A DNA stretch of 64,000 bases. It comes from Sphingobacterium faecale. GTDB taxonomy: Bacteria; Bacteroidota; Bacteroidia; Sphingobacteriales; Sphingobacteriaceae. Below are positions 23,510 through 32,983 of this stretch, piece after piece. Position numbers and translations under genes: made by a program. How positions within the stretch are numbered: the stretch's first letter is position 1; the number at the start of each line of letters is the position of its first letter. The stretch covers positions 1 to 64,000 of the forward strand of contig NZ_JAERTY010000009.1 of assembly GCF_016746095.1 (NCBI RefSeq). The letters are read 5' to 3'. The notes below the pieces were generated by a model, which had not been told where the DNA came from, did not search any database, and saw nothing but the letters and a program-made list of their open reading frames with translations.

Positions 23510-24697
23510 CTAAAATCCATAAATATCTAACAATGCTGCATCCAACTTGGCTCCCCGCATATTGAAATCTACGATACGCCCTTCTGGATCCAGTAGTATT
23601 GCAAAAGGAATACCCTGAATGTTATAAGCTTGAGAAATCTCTCCTTTGAATCCGTTCGGATCGTTGAGCTGTGTCCAGGTCATCTTCTCCTCTTCCATTG
23701 CTTTCTTCCAGTGCTCATCCTTTTCATCGATAGAAATGCTGATGATTTTAAAACCAGAGTCTTTATATTTCTCATTGATTTTCACCAGATGTGGGATTTC
23801 GCCGCGGCATGGTCCGCACCAAGATGCCCAGAACTCGAGCATACAATATTCGCCCTTTGGTACCAAAGATGATATACTTGCTTTATTACCTTCTGGTGTT
23901 AATAACTCAAAGTCTTGGTATTTGGTATGCAAAGCCGTCATTTTAGCCCTTTCGGAAAGTTCCATAAAGCTCGTATAGCGTTCTGTACCGTACCATCCTT
24001 TTTTAATGATTTGTTGCAGATCCGTTATCTCTTCTTCAGTCAATTCCACAAACATCCCCAAGAAATTCATTCGCGCTTGGTCATAGGCTACTATCGAGGC
24101 TGGATTGCTGTGTATATATTCGAAAGTGGCGGCTTTGATATCCTTTGCAAGAGGTTCCATTGCCTTCGTAAGGCGTATTCCCTCTTCCGTATTATAAATA
24201 CCATCCATTGTTGGCAGGTGGTACTTTTCCATATATTCTTTATCTAAAGCGGCTATCTGTACTCTTTTCTCTTTTAAAGACTCCTTAAAGGCTGTGTATT
24301 CATCTTCCGTTTTGGAACCTCTAACCATAGCTGCCTTTTTTTGCGGAGTATAGTAGTAGGTACTAATGCTATCAATGTGTCCTTCTATTGTAATTGGCGA
24401 ATTTTCTAAATAAAAATGTGTACTCGTCCAATTTCGAGGTGAAGATTCTTTTCCTTTTGGGGTACGATCGATCACGACACGGTAGTACATGGGCGAAGGC
24501 ACAGAACCCACAAATTTGAATTTCCCTTTTTTAATCACTGAGCTATCCACCTTAACATCTTCGGCATAATCATTTTTGTACAGATACACCTTGTTACCTT
24601 CTGTTTTTCCCGCGATAGTTCCTGTAATTGTATATTTCTCTTGTGCAATGGTAGCAATACTGCATAGAAGTAATGCTGCTGTTATTAATTTGTTCAT
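23510..24697 (-). CDS. TlpA-type thiol-disulfide oxidoreductase with DUF4369
   Basis: 395-residue exported thioredoxin-fold protein. Signal peptide at LITAALLLCSIATIAQ; an N-terminal DUF4369 domain (KYTITGTIAGKTEGNKVYLY, then VIKKGKFKFVGSV) precedes a helical linker and a C-terminal thioredoxin domain with the redox motif WASWCGPC (Cys294/Cys297), plus the conserved cis-Pro segment QGIPFAILLDPEGR. The start is set at MNKLITAAL; upstream codons (MIEEIKRKIQ) precede the signal. It lies 194 bases downstream of SusD, separated by a palindromic repeat, so it may be expressed with the Sus locus but less tightly. Confidence 0.92.
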   Translation of the reverse strand: MNKLITAALLLCSIATIAQEKYTITGTIAGKTEGNKVYLYKNDYAEDVKVDSSVIKKGKFKFVGSVPSPMYYRVVIDRTPKGKESSPRNWTSTHFYLENSPITIEGHIDSISTYYYTPQKKAAMVRGSKTEDEYTAFKESLKEKRVQIAALDKEYMEKYHLPTMDGIYNTEEGIRLTKAMEPLAKDIKAATFEYIHSNPASIVAYDQARMNFLGMFVELTEEEITDLQQIIKKGWYGTERYTSFMELSERAKMTALHTKYQDFELLTPEGNKASISSLVPKGEYCMLEFWASWCGPCRGEIPHLVKINEKYKDSGFKIISISIDEKDEHWKKAMEEEKMTWTQLNDPNGFKGEISQAYNIQGIPFAILLDPEGRIVDFNMRGAKLDAALLDIYGF

Positions 24698-24765
24698 CTG
24701 TATTTTTCTTTTTATTTCTTCGATCAAAAGGCGTCCAAGAAGTAAAGCAGCAAAAAATTTGTAAA

Positions 24766-24870
24766 CTGCACCGTCATTTCGACCTTGCGGAGAAATCTAA
24801 AAACTTATAGGAGCTAACTCTTTTTAGTCCATAGATTCCTCCACTACGGTCTGAATGACGTCTACTTTCT
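24766..24870. repeat. Palindromic intergenic repeat (family B copy)
   Basis: Hairpin between susD and the TlpA-type gene: CACCGTCATTTCGACC and GGAGAAATCTAAAAAC on the left, ATAGATTCCTCCACTACGG and TCTGAATGACG on the right. The best-preserved match to the copy near 18695-18820 (shared ATTCCTCCACTACGGTC). Confidence 0.7.
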
Positions 24871-24891
24871 TGGTAGACCACTCTCTTCAGT

Positions 24892-26211
24892 TTAAAAATT
24901 CTTTGGCATCCCCGGATTGAGCATCAATACACGTGATGGAATTTCGAACGTGAAACTGTAGTTCGCCGGATCAATACTTAACAGATCTTCATGATCGGAA
25001 GACTGTCGTGTAGCTTTTGATCCTAGTCCCAATTTTGCCAGACGTTTCATATCCATCCAACGTGCAGAACTAAATGCCAACTCCCTTCTACGCTCATTAA
25101 TCACCCAATTCATGACCTCAGCTTTGCTGGACGACACCAATGGCTCATAGGCGTAGTCGGCTATCCGCAAAGCCCTGAGCTCATTAACGATATCCAAGGC
25201 ACCTCCAAGATCATTATCCTGTACCAGCGCTTCCGCCTGGGTGAGTTTTAACTCGGAAAAACGTATGCCATACATTCCCCAACCGTTCTCTCCACGCATG
25301 TAAAGACCATCACCAAGATCATACGCTAGTAACAACAATCTTAGGTCATCTCCTTCAAAAAGATGGAGCAGATCATTGGAATAATACACATAATAATTCA
25401 TGGTATAATCTGTAGCAGTCCTCAACCAAAGCATTTCTGGATCTTCTTCCTGGCTTGGGTACTCATACGCATTATAATCTAGGATTTCGTGTGGTTCCTG
25501 CAGCGCTAGTGTTGCATATTTTTTTGCTTCAGGAAAATCTCCCATATACAGATTTACCCGGGATAATATGGCTTGAGCTACTGCCTTATTAATCCGTACT
25601 TTGTTCAGCCGATTCGCATCAAGATAGCCTTCTGCTTCTTTGAGATCATGGACAATCTTATCCATGGTAGCCTGCAAGGTCGAACGATCTGGAGTCTTTG
25701 TAGTCACATCCGTATAGGTCACCCAAGGAATACCCGGCAGGCTACCTGCTGTGACTGGATCGTATGCTTTGGTAAAAGCAGTAACAAGTACAAAGTGTGC
25801 ATTTGCCCGTTCGACAAGAGCTTCCCCCAATAGACGTTTTTTTTGTGCTTCGCTGGCATCGGTTACAGCCATGATATTATTAATAATAATATTGGCGTTA
25901 TAAATCTGTCGGTATAGCGATCCCCAGATTGCAGGTGTTGCATCATTATCTACATCGATAATTGATTTCCAGAAGTAAGCGTTTGCAATTGGGTCCTGTG
26001 CTACCGGAGAATAAGAGGCATTGATATCGTCCGTAGCGTATACCAAATAATCGGGATAACAATCGGTATTGACTGCTGCATTTAATATCCCATTGAATTC
26101 CTCAAAACGCTTTGGTATCACAATACCTTTGGGCTCGACATCCAAATATTTATCGCAGGCTGAGAACAAGCTTACTGCGAAAATCAATCCTAATATATAT
26201 TTAAAGTTCAT
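24892..26211 (-). CDS. SusD/RagB-like nutrient-binding lipoprotein (locus 1)
   Basis: 439-residue surface lipoprotein that caps the SusC channel and binds substrate. Signal LGLIFAVSLFSAC with lipobox Cys, followed by DKYLDVEPKG, the classic SusD mature start. TPR-like helices include LGEALVERANAHFVLVTAFT and NKAVAQAILSRVNLYMGDFP, and the C-terminal INERRRELAFSSARWMDMKR block is diagnostic. At about 440 residues it is on the short side. The start MNFKYIL is preferred; an ATG four codons upstream overlaps the susC stop. Substrate is not predictable. Confidence 0.94.
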   Translation of the reverse strand: MNFKYILGLIFAVSLFSACDKYLDVEPKGIVIPKRFEEFNGILNAAVNTDCYPDYLVYATDDINASYSPVAQDPIANAYFWKSIIDVDNDATPAIWGSLYRQIYNANIIINNIMAVTDASEAQKKRLLGEALVERANAHFVLVTAFTKAYDPVTAGSLPGIPWVTYTDVTTKTPDRSTLQATMDKIVHDLKEAEGYLDANRLNKVRINKAVAQAILSRVNLYMGDFPEAKKYATLALQEPHEILDYNAYEYPSQEEDPEMLWLRTATDYTMNYYVYYSNDLLHLFEGDDLRLLLLAYDLGDGLYMRGENGWGMYGIRFSELKLTQAEALVQDNDLGGALDIVNELRALRIADYAYEPLVSSSKAEVMNWVINERRRELAFSSARWMDMKRLAKLGLGSKATRQSSDHEDLLSIDPANYSFTFEIPSRVLMLNPGMPKNF

Positions 26212-26222
26212 GTGTTGGTCCA

Positions 26223-29200
26223 TTAAAAATTAGTGTATAAAGAAATACTGTACATCGCCTGCCTCGGCAATGAGCGAGCCCCGGTAGCTCTATTTATGGC
26301 ATCCGGATCTATACTATTATCACTAAAGGTATACTTGAGCGGATTTTGAATCTGAAAACGAACCATCGTATTAGACAGTTTGAATCTGTTTGTAAAATCT
26401 TCCTTTAGCCGATAGGTCAACACGATATCCCGTAACCGTATAAAATCTGCTTTCTTCACGAATTTGTTGGCATACGTATACCCTGTCTTCGCATAGGTAT
26501 TAAAATAATTGGGTGATCCCACCACCATAAATCCAGGTATATCCGTAGTAGCCTCATCACCAGCCTGCTTCCAATAATTCAATCCTTCTTCTAGGAATGA
26601 CCTATTGGTAACATAAGGGTCTGGAGCCTGCGTACGCATGACATGGCCACCGTAGTACATTAACAGAAAAGATAGATCAAACTGTCCTAAACTAAACTGG
26701 TTGTTCAACCCGATCACATGTCTTGGCGCAGTAGTCCCCATATACTGCATATCTTCGATAGTAATCTCCGTATTTCCTCCACTCGCCGAAGTACTTACCA
26801 TACGGCGATCGCCGTTCTTATCTATAATTTCGGGCTGCCCTTTCTCATTTAGTCCTACATAGTTATAGGCAAACAATGCACCTATAGGCCTAGTCGCCAC
26901 ATATTCAATCTGTGATACCAAAGGTACCTGAGCCTCAATACCTGTAGGCTGTGCGGTCATTACCTCTTTCACATTATTAAAATTGAAAGAGCCTGTAAGC
27001 TGTGTCTTCCACGAGAAACCAGAATGTTGGATATTCGTTGATGTCACTTGCATCTCAAAGCCGTTATTGACAATAGTCGCCGTATTAGCATTGTAGGAGT
27101 TGAATCCAGAAGTCGGATCTGAGCTCAATAGACCAATAACATCAGTAGAGTTTTTGCGGTAGTAATCTAAACTTCCTGACAAGCGATATTTCCATAACGC
27201 AAAATCCAAACCTACATTGTAGGTGGCTGTTCTCTCCCAACGCATAGAGCTATTTTCTGGTGATAGTACATCGTAATATTTTTCGAACGGAAAATAAGTA
27301 TAGTTTATATCTGAATTGAGAATAAGGTATTTGCCATTAGCTGATGTTGGTGTATTTCCATTCACGCCATAAGCCGTACGGATTTTCAACAATGAAACCC
27401 AATCTAGATCTTTCATAAACTCCTCCTGATGTATACTCCAATTCGCTCCGAGGGAATAAAAAGGTTTGTACCGATATTGTGGATCCGTCCCAAATAAATT
27501 GGATTGGTCGGTACGGATACTCCCCGTCAATGCGTAACGGTTCTTGTATAAATAAGTCGCATCGCCATAGAAGGATACAAAACGTCTGTCATCGTAATTT
27601 TCACCAAAATAATTTTGGTAACTTACACTAGGTATCGAAGTATTTGGCAATGTGGTATCGAAAGCAGGTTTTTGGCTGGCATTGAACGCCGTAAAGTCGA
27701 TAGGCGTATATATCAATGTCTGTCCATCATATCCGAATACGGAGGTCAGATAGTTACTGTTTTCGATCCGACGCATCTCAGAGCCTACGACACCAGACAG
27801 TTGATGGTCTTTAGAAGGATTGCTGTAGTTAAAATTTAACTGTCCCCGTACGGTATAGCTTTTGATAGATTCATTGTCTCTCGATAGCAGGTCCCCCTTT
27901 GGGAGTTGGTCAAATATTGCGCGTCCAGTAACAGGGTCCTTGGATGCCCTATAATTCATTAACCGTCGCATATCAAAAAAGTCCTCCTGCTTCAGGCTAT
28001 TGAGTAAATTACGTTCATCTTCGTAGACTCCTCCAAAATCAAAGTCTAACCAAGAGGTAATCTTGGTATTCAATCTCGCCTGAAAGCGGACAGCCGAAGT
28101 ATTGGTGTTATTATTTGCCCTAAAGACATCGGCATAGGGGTAATACAGCTGATCGTAGAGCCCGTTCTCGATGTTCAAATCGTTATTACTGGGGATGATA
28201 CTCGAAAACCGGCTACTGCCACCGAAGGTATTTACGCCCCATATTACCGGTAATGCATCGCCACGATCATCCACTAATCTTTCATAGGATTGGAAATCGT
28301 TGATCCCCACCTGCCGATAAGGACTGTTACTTTTTCGATTTTGATAGGTTCCTTTGAAGTCCAGATACATCAATCGGTTTAAACTATGTGTTGAGGCAAA
28401 GTTTAGCAAAATACGTTTGTTATCCGTCTCGATATAATCACCCCGCTCCCCCAGGTAGTTAGCACCTAAGAGATAAGTATGCTTGTCCGAACCTCCGCTC
28501 AGGTCAAAATCGACTTGATTAGTCAATGCATTCCTGTAGAATAGTTCTTTATACTGCTGTAGATTATCAAAATTGCCCAAAGCAGCTACCCGTGCGTCCA
28601 TTTCGGTCTGCGTAATCTTACCTTCCTTGAAATCAAATACGGCCTCATGCACAGGTGTTGACGCCATTAGCTTTCCGGTATATTCCGTCCTTACAGCTGT
28701 TTTGTCAATCAAAAGATTGTCCTTTAAGATAGATGCCAATGCTCCTGAACCAGCATAGTTCATATAGCTAAAGTCTGGACGTGGCTGTATCGCTGTGGTT
28801 GCACGAAGATTAAACTTTGCTCCCCCCATCTTACCACGTTTGGTTTCGATTACAATAACCCCATTGGAAGCACGTGAACCATAGATGGAGGCTGCTGCGG
28901 CATCCTTTAATACGTTGACGGACACGATATCATTAGGATTAATATTCTGTATATCAATCTCGGTAGGGAAACCATCTAATACAATTAATGGTTTGCGTAC
29001 TGCATCGAATGTGGACACACCGCGGATGGAAAGGTCATTGGACTGGGGATTGTAAACCAATCCAGCCAGCTTACCTTCTAGGTTCTCTAGGAAATCGCCC
29101 GTTACCGCAACACGCTGATCATAATCCTCCCGATTAATATTTGCTACAGCTCCTGTCAATTGGGCATCGGTCAATGCGCGGTACCCTGTTTGTACGATCA

Positions 29201-29786
29201 CGACCGATTCATCCAACGCGTATTGTACATCATGGAGAACGATATGGGTCAGGTTAGTATTGACACTCAATTCTTTGGTATGATACCCCAACATGGATAC
29301 CTCGATATACTTGTCGGCCGGAAGGACACCGATAGCAAACCGCCCCTGTTCATTAGTGGCAGAAGCCCGAAATGTACCTTTCACACGCACCGTGGCATTA
29401 TGTAGCGGAACTCCTTCTTTGTCAAATACAAATCCAACAATTTCTTTGGATTGCTGTTGACTTGTTCCTCTTTTCAGAATAATGGTATTATCGATTATCT
29501 CGTATTGGATAGGTAAGTCTCCGATCGATGTGCTCAGCACCTCTCGAACGTCCCTCTGCTCAAAACTAACATCTTGAGCCCGCATGGAGCGTATGAGTTC
29601 ATCTTCATAAACGAATCTATAACTAGACTGTCGTTCAATTTTCTGAATCAGCTCCTTAAATGATATATTCTTGGCGCTAACATTGATCAACTGTCCATAC
29701 ACAGCAGCCTTAGTCTGCAAAAGTGCAGCTCCAATAAGGACACATACTAAATGGATTTTCATTAGTATTCCTCTTTTGTAATTCAT
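26223..29786 (-). CDS. SusC/RagA-like TonB-dependent outer-membrane transporter with STN domain (locus 1)
   Basis: 1187 residues. After a signal peptide come an STN secretin/TonB N-terminal signalling domain (about 35-105, ISFKELIQKIERQSSYRFVY), a carboxypeptidase-regulatory-like domain (about 118-200, VGFVFDKEGVPLHNATVRVK), a plug (about 205-320, SIRGVSTFDAVRKPLIVLDG, VLKDAAAASIYGSRASNGVI) and the beta-barrel ending in an aromatic C-terminus (SLYTNF). The STN domain is what talks to FecR, so this transporter is expected to control its own sigma factor. It lies 125 bases downstream of fecR and directly upstream of susD. Confidence 0.96.
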   Translation of the reverse strand: MNYKRGILMKIHLVCVLIGAALLQTKAAVYGQLINVSAKNISFKELIQKIERQSSYRFVYEDELIRSMRAQDVSFEQRDVREVLSTSIGDLPIQYEIIDNTIILKRGTSQQQSKEIVGFVFDKEGVPLHNATVRVKGTFRASATNEQGRFAIGVLPADKYIEVSMLGYHTKELSVNTNLTHIVLHDVQYALDESVVIVQTGYRALTDAQLTGAVANINREDYDQRVAVTGDFLENLEGKLAGLVYNPQSNDLSIRGVSTFDAVRKPLIVLDGFPTEIDIQNINPNDIVSVNVLKDAAAASIYGSRASNGVIVIETKRGKMGGAKFNLRATTAIQPRPDFSYMNYAGSGALASILKDNLLIDKTAVRTEYTGKLMASTPVHEAVFDFKEGKITQTEMDARVAALGNFDNLQQYKELFYRNALTNQVDFDLSGGSDKHTYLLGANYLGERGDYIETDNKRILLNFASTHSLNRLMYLDFKGTYQNRKSNSPYRQVGINDFQSYERLVDDRGDALPVIWGVNTFGGSSRFSSIIPSNNDLNIENGLYDQLYYPYADVFRANNNTNTSAVRFQARLNTKITSWLDFDFGGVYEDERNLLNSLKQEDFFDMRRLMNYRASKDPVTGRAIFDQLPKGDLLSRDNESIKSYTVRGQLNFNYSNPSKDHQLSGVVGSEMRRIENSNYLTSVFGYDGQTLIYTPIDFTAFNASQKPAFDTTLPNTSIPSVSYQNYFGENYDDRRFVSFYGDATYLYKNRYALTGSIRTDQSNLFGTDPQYRYKPFYSLGANWSIHQEEFMKDLDWVSLLKIRTAYGVNGNTPTSANGKYLILNSDINYTYFPFEKYYDVLSPENSSMRWERTATYNVGLDFALWKYRLSGSLDYYRKNSTDVIGLLSSDPTSGFNSYNANTATIVNNGFEMQVTSTNIQHSGFSWKTQLTGSFNFNNVKEVMTAQPTGIEAQVPLVSQIEYVATRPIGALFAYNYVGLNEKGQPEIIDKNGDRRMVSTSASGGNTEITIEDMQYMGTTAPRHVIGLNNQFSLGQFDLSFLLMYYGGHVMRTQAPDPYVTNRSFLEEGLNYWKQAGDEATTDIPGFMVVGSPNYFNTYAKTGYTYANKFVKKADFIRLRDIVLTYRLKEDFTNRFKLSNTMVRFQIQNPLKYTFSDNSIDPDAINRATGARSLPRQAMYSISLYTNF

Positions 29787-29911
29787 AAATTTGATTGGTT
29801 TTGTTAGTTATTTAGTTCTCACGACATAGTATTAAATATTGACAGCCATCGAGGTCAGATATGTTCGAGCATATTTGGCCTCTTCTTTTGCCTATCAATG
29901 GTTAGTTATTG

Positions 29912-31018
29912 TTATTTAATAATTATTTTTCTTCCTTCGATTTTAAAACTTAAAACATCTGTAGCCTCTAATACCGCTACAACCTTAGTGAATGTTGAAT
30001 ATCGTGGGATACTTCCTGTAAAACGTTTTTCTTTTAGATCTTCACGCTCAAATTCTACCTCTAGATTGTACCATCGCCCAATATCATTCATCAGTTCTTC
30101 AGCAGTTTTTTCATTGAACACGAATTCTTTATTCACCCAATCGACCTGTTGTTTCTCTCTCGATGTGAGCAGTAGTTCATTTCCTTTGTTGACGACTTGA
30201 TCTCCTGGTTTCATCATAATCTCCTTACCCGTTCCATTATTGCTCACCTTGACACTTCCACGCAATAATTTGGTCGTGGTCTCCGTCTCGGAAGCATAAG
30301 CTTTAATGTTAAATTGTGTTCCCAACACGGTTACTTTTTGATTCGCCGTACTCACAATAAAAGGTTTATTTGATTTTTGAACATCAAAAAAGGCTTCCCC
30401 AAAAAGATCAACTTTTCTCTCATTTTTATTGTAGCCTGCCAATAATTTCAACTCGGAATCAGCATTCAGCTTTACCAAAGAACCATCCGGCAACGTAACC
30501 TCAAACTCAGCTCCTCTCGGAGTTTTTATCACACTGGGCTCGATCTCCTCACCTCCATTTTCTAGCTCTCGAATCTGTATCCCTCCCGTAGCCAGCTTTA
30601 TAATCTCCATTCCTCCTTTATTAAGTCTAGCACCAACAAGCATAGCCTTCAAATCGACTTCCTGCCCATTATCTGTACGCAGAACGGCTGTCTCCTCTCC
30701 CGGCAGAATGCTATCGATAGAAACCAATTGCTGCTGTGTGTCTTGAGTGGTATTCCTCATAAGGTAAACGCCAACTATAAGGGTCAATATCGCAGCGGCA
30801 GAGGCAATCTGCTTCCACACAGGAGTTAGTTTTCGGACCTTATACAACTGCTTTATCTCTTCGCGTCCCTGCGTATAATGGTCCTGTAAAATATCCTGAT
30901 CGATTGACTTAGGTTTTTCTCCAACAGCGAGATACCAACGTTCTACTTGTTCTCTCTCCTCTTCAGAGACATTGCCCTCGTTATATCGCTTTAGTAAATC
31001 TTGGAAGTTGTGGTCCAT
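29912..31018 (-). CDS. FecR family anti-sigma factor (locus 1)
   Basis: 368 residues: cytoplasmic N-terminus that should bind the ECF sigma, one membrane helix at about 84-104 (IASAAAILTLIVGVYLM), periplasmic FecR domain (PRGAEFEVTLPDGSLVKLNA, KVDLFGEAFFDVQKSNKPFI, KVTVLGTQFNIKAYA) and DUF4974 C-terminus (FTKVVAVLEATDVLSFKIEG). Lies 52 bases downstream of the sigma gene and upstream of susC, the standard cell-surface signalling order. Confidence 0.95.
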   Translation of the reverse strand: MDHNFQDLLKRYNEGNVSEEEREQVERWYLAVGEKPKSIDQDILQDHYTQGREEIKQLYKVRKLTPVWKQIASAAAILTLIVGVYLMRNTTQDTQQQLVSIDSILPGEETAVLRTDNGQEVDLKAMLVGARLNKGGMEIIKLATGGIQIRELENGGEEIEPSVIKTPRGAEFEVTLPDGSLVKLNADSELKLLAGYNKNERKVDLFGEAFFDVQKSNKPFIVSTANQKVTVLGTQFNIKAYASETETTTKLLRGSVKVSNNGTGKEIMMKPGDQVVNKGNELLLTSREKQQVDWVNKEFVFNEKTAEELMNDIGRWYNLEVEFEREDLKEKRFTGSIPRYSTFTKVVAVLEATDVLSFKIEGRKIIIK

Positions 31019-31070
31019 AACTTGTCTTTTGAGATAAGACAGGTAGCTCGGACAAGGGGTGTAGATATTT

Positions 31071-31622
31071 TTAGAAAAAAAGTAAATTAATTTTGGATCG
31101 TATGATTTTCAAGGCATTAACAATCTGTCTTTTTACAGTTTTATCGGAGATATTGAGCTGTTCGCCTATTTCTTTATGGCTGAGATGTTCAAATCGGCTC
31201 ATCTCAAATACCAGTCGCATCTTCTCGGGAAGGAGGTCTATTCCCTCTTCGATCTGCGCTTTCAACTCTTTCTCGAACAGATAGCCCTCAACGGAGCTGT
31301 AGCTTTGCTGCTGATCCAGACTTTCTAAATAGCTACGGCGTACATTTTTCTTTTCTAAAAAGTTAAGGACCCTGTTCTTCAAAAGCACATATAGGTATCC
31401 GGAAAAATTCTGTAACTCTCCAATAATCTCTCTTTTCTGATATAAAGCCGTAAATGTGTCCTGGACCAGATCCTTAGCTTCCTGCGCATCTTCTACCTTG
31501 CGAAGGGCGTGTACATATAATATAGGAAAAAAGCGTTCGTAAAGCACATCAAAAGCAACATTGTCTCCATTTTGAGCCAAGGAGAACAAGTATTCGTCGC
31601 TATATCCGCTATAGGTTTTCAT
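31071..31622 (-). CDS. ECF-type RNA polymerase sigma factor (locus 1)
   Basis: 183 residues. Region 2: FDVLYERFFPILYVHALRKV and AKDLVQDTFTALYQKREIIG; region 4: GIDLLPEKMRLVFEMSRFEH followed by an HTH (LSHKEIGEQLNISDKTVKRQ). It pairs with the downstream FecR. Unusually, its start codon overlaps the stop codon of the ClC channel gene (ATGA), implying co-transcription and coupled translation with a gene not normally part of Sus regulons. Confidence 0.95.
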   Translation of the reverse strand: MKTYSGYSDEYLFSLAQNGDNVAFDVLYERFFPILYVHALRKVEDAQEAKDLVQDTFTALYQKREIIGELQNFSGYLYVLLKNRVLNFLEKKNVRRSYLESLDQQQSYSSVEGYLFEKELKAQIEEGIDLLPEKMRLVFEMSRFEHLSHKEIGEQLNISDKTVKRQIVNALKIIRSKINLLFF

Positions 31623-32935
31623 TGCTTTTGAGGAAATGCAGTAGGTAAAGATAAGGAATGTTCCTCTTTATGGGTATATACATTATAGGGGTATACCCAT
31701 TTGGCAAAGATTTTAGCAATAATACTGGCGATCAGCAAAGGGATAAACAATTGTAAACCGTTAGGAACGACACTCATGATGATAAACAAAGCCGCAAACG
31801 GTGCATGTATAGCGGCAGAGAGCATCGCCACAGCACCAAACAGTGCAAAATTAAGCAGGATCAGCTCTGTACCGAACCAATGGTTGCACAGTTGAGCAAA
31901 TAACATCCCAAGGAAGGCTCCCGCAACGATACTCGGTGCAAAGACGCCACCGTCTCCACCAGCACCCAGTGTCAATGATGCGGCCAGCGGCTTAAGAAAT
32001 AGCAATAGTAATAAAGGAAGCCATGTCAGTTGGCTCATCGGATGGAGCTGTCCCCAGGTGAGCAATTCATGCAGCCCAGCATAACTGTCGCCATAGAGCT
32101 GAGGTAGGAAGAAGATTAAAGCACCTACCGTTATCGCCCCTAGGTTGACTCGGATAAAGTTGCTTTTGATCGCGCCAAAATAGTGCTTGGCATAGATGAC
32201 CAACTTGGTGAAATAAAGCGCCAAAATCCCTCCCAATATCGCCAACAGAAATATATAGGGCAAGGCTGATAGGTTCCAGTGTGTCACCTCAAAAGGCAAG
32301 ATCGGCTTACTATCAAAAAAATAGACGAATGCATAGGCCAAAATCATCGACACCATACCGCTGAATAAAAGTGTTTTGCTAAACCGGCGTGCGATGACTT
32401 CAAAAGCAAAGAGCAAGCCACCTATTCCACTTCCAAACAGTACGGTAACACCGGCAGTAACTGCAGCACAGATCAGCTCGGTCTTAAACGCCCAAGCAGA
32501 ATGTACCCGCTTATAGGCCTGATTGCCTACTGTCGCGGTAGCGACCACCGTAGACACCTCCACTCCGGTCGATCCCCCAAAGATGACTGTCAAAAAACCA
32601 TTGATAAAATGAGACGGGATCTTAAAGAACGGCAGGTGATCTTTTCGCGTTTCTAACGTGGTATAGATCTCCTTAATCCCTTTGTTCTTACGATTCTGAA
32701 ACACATACTTGCGTAGAAAGTAGATGCTTGTAATCCCGATTGACGGCAATAGAATAAATAGAGCGACCTGTTGTCCCTGAATATAATGATAGATATAGTG
32801 TTGAAAAAACTCGGTCAGATGTTTTAGACTAAAAGCCAATATACAGGATATTAGACTAACAAGGACGACGGAAAGAAAAAGCTTGAAATAGTTGTAACGA
32901 ATGACACGCTTCCGAAATGTTTGTTGTTTTAACAT
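31619..32935 (-). CDS. ClC-type voltage-gated chloride channel/antiporter
   Basis: About 438 residues with 10 or more membrane helices. ClC filter motifs are present: GGSTGVEVSTVV (equivalent of the GxEGP gate region, with the Glu kept), GSGIGGLLFAFEVI, and GGDGGVFAPSIVAGAFLG (GxFxP). The start MLKQQTFRKRV is chosen because the upstream extension (MHGHFQRN) overlaps the promoter box at 32957. No CBS domains. It probably exchanges Cl- for H+ or conducts Cl- in the inner membrane. Confidence 0.94.
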   Translation of the reverse strand: MLKQQTFRKRVIRYNYFKLFLSVVLVSLISCILAFSLKHLTEFFQHYIYHYIQGQQVALFILLPSIGITSIYFLRKYVFQNRKNKGIKEIYTTLETRKDHLPFFKIPSHFINGFLTVIFGGSTGVEVSTVVATATVGNQAYKRVHSAWAFKTELICAAVTAGVTVLFGSGIGGLLFAFEVIARRFSKTLLFSGMVSMILAYAFVYFFDSKPILPFEVTHWNLSALPYIFLLAILGGILALYFTKLVIYAKHYFGAIKSNFIRVNLGAITVGALIFFLPQLYGDSYAGLHELLTWGQLHPMSQLTWLPLLLLLFLKPLAASLTLGAGGDGGVFAPSIVAGAFLGMLFAQLCNHWFGTELILLNFALFGAVAMLSAAIHAPFAALFIIMSVVPNGLQLFIPLLIASIIAKIFAKWVYPYNVYTHKEEHSLSLPTAFPQKQ

Positions 32936-32956
32936 ATTGCGTTGAAAATGACCGTG

Positions 32957-32964
32957 CAAAGTTA
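32957..32964 (-). promoter_or_regulatory. -7 promoter box for ClC/ECF operon
   Basis: On the minus strand TAACTTTG, a full match to TAnnTTTG, 21 bases upstream of the ClC ATG. It would also drive the overlapping sigma gene. Confidence 0.6.
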
Positions 32965-32983
32965 AAACTTATTAGGGACTTTT

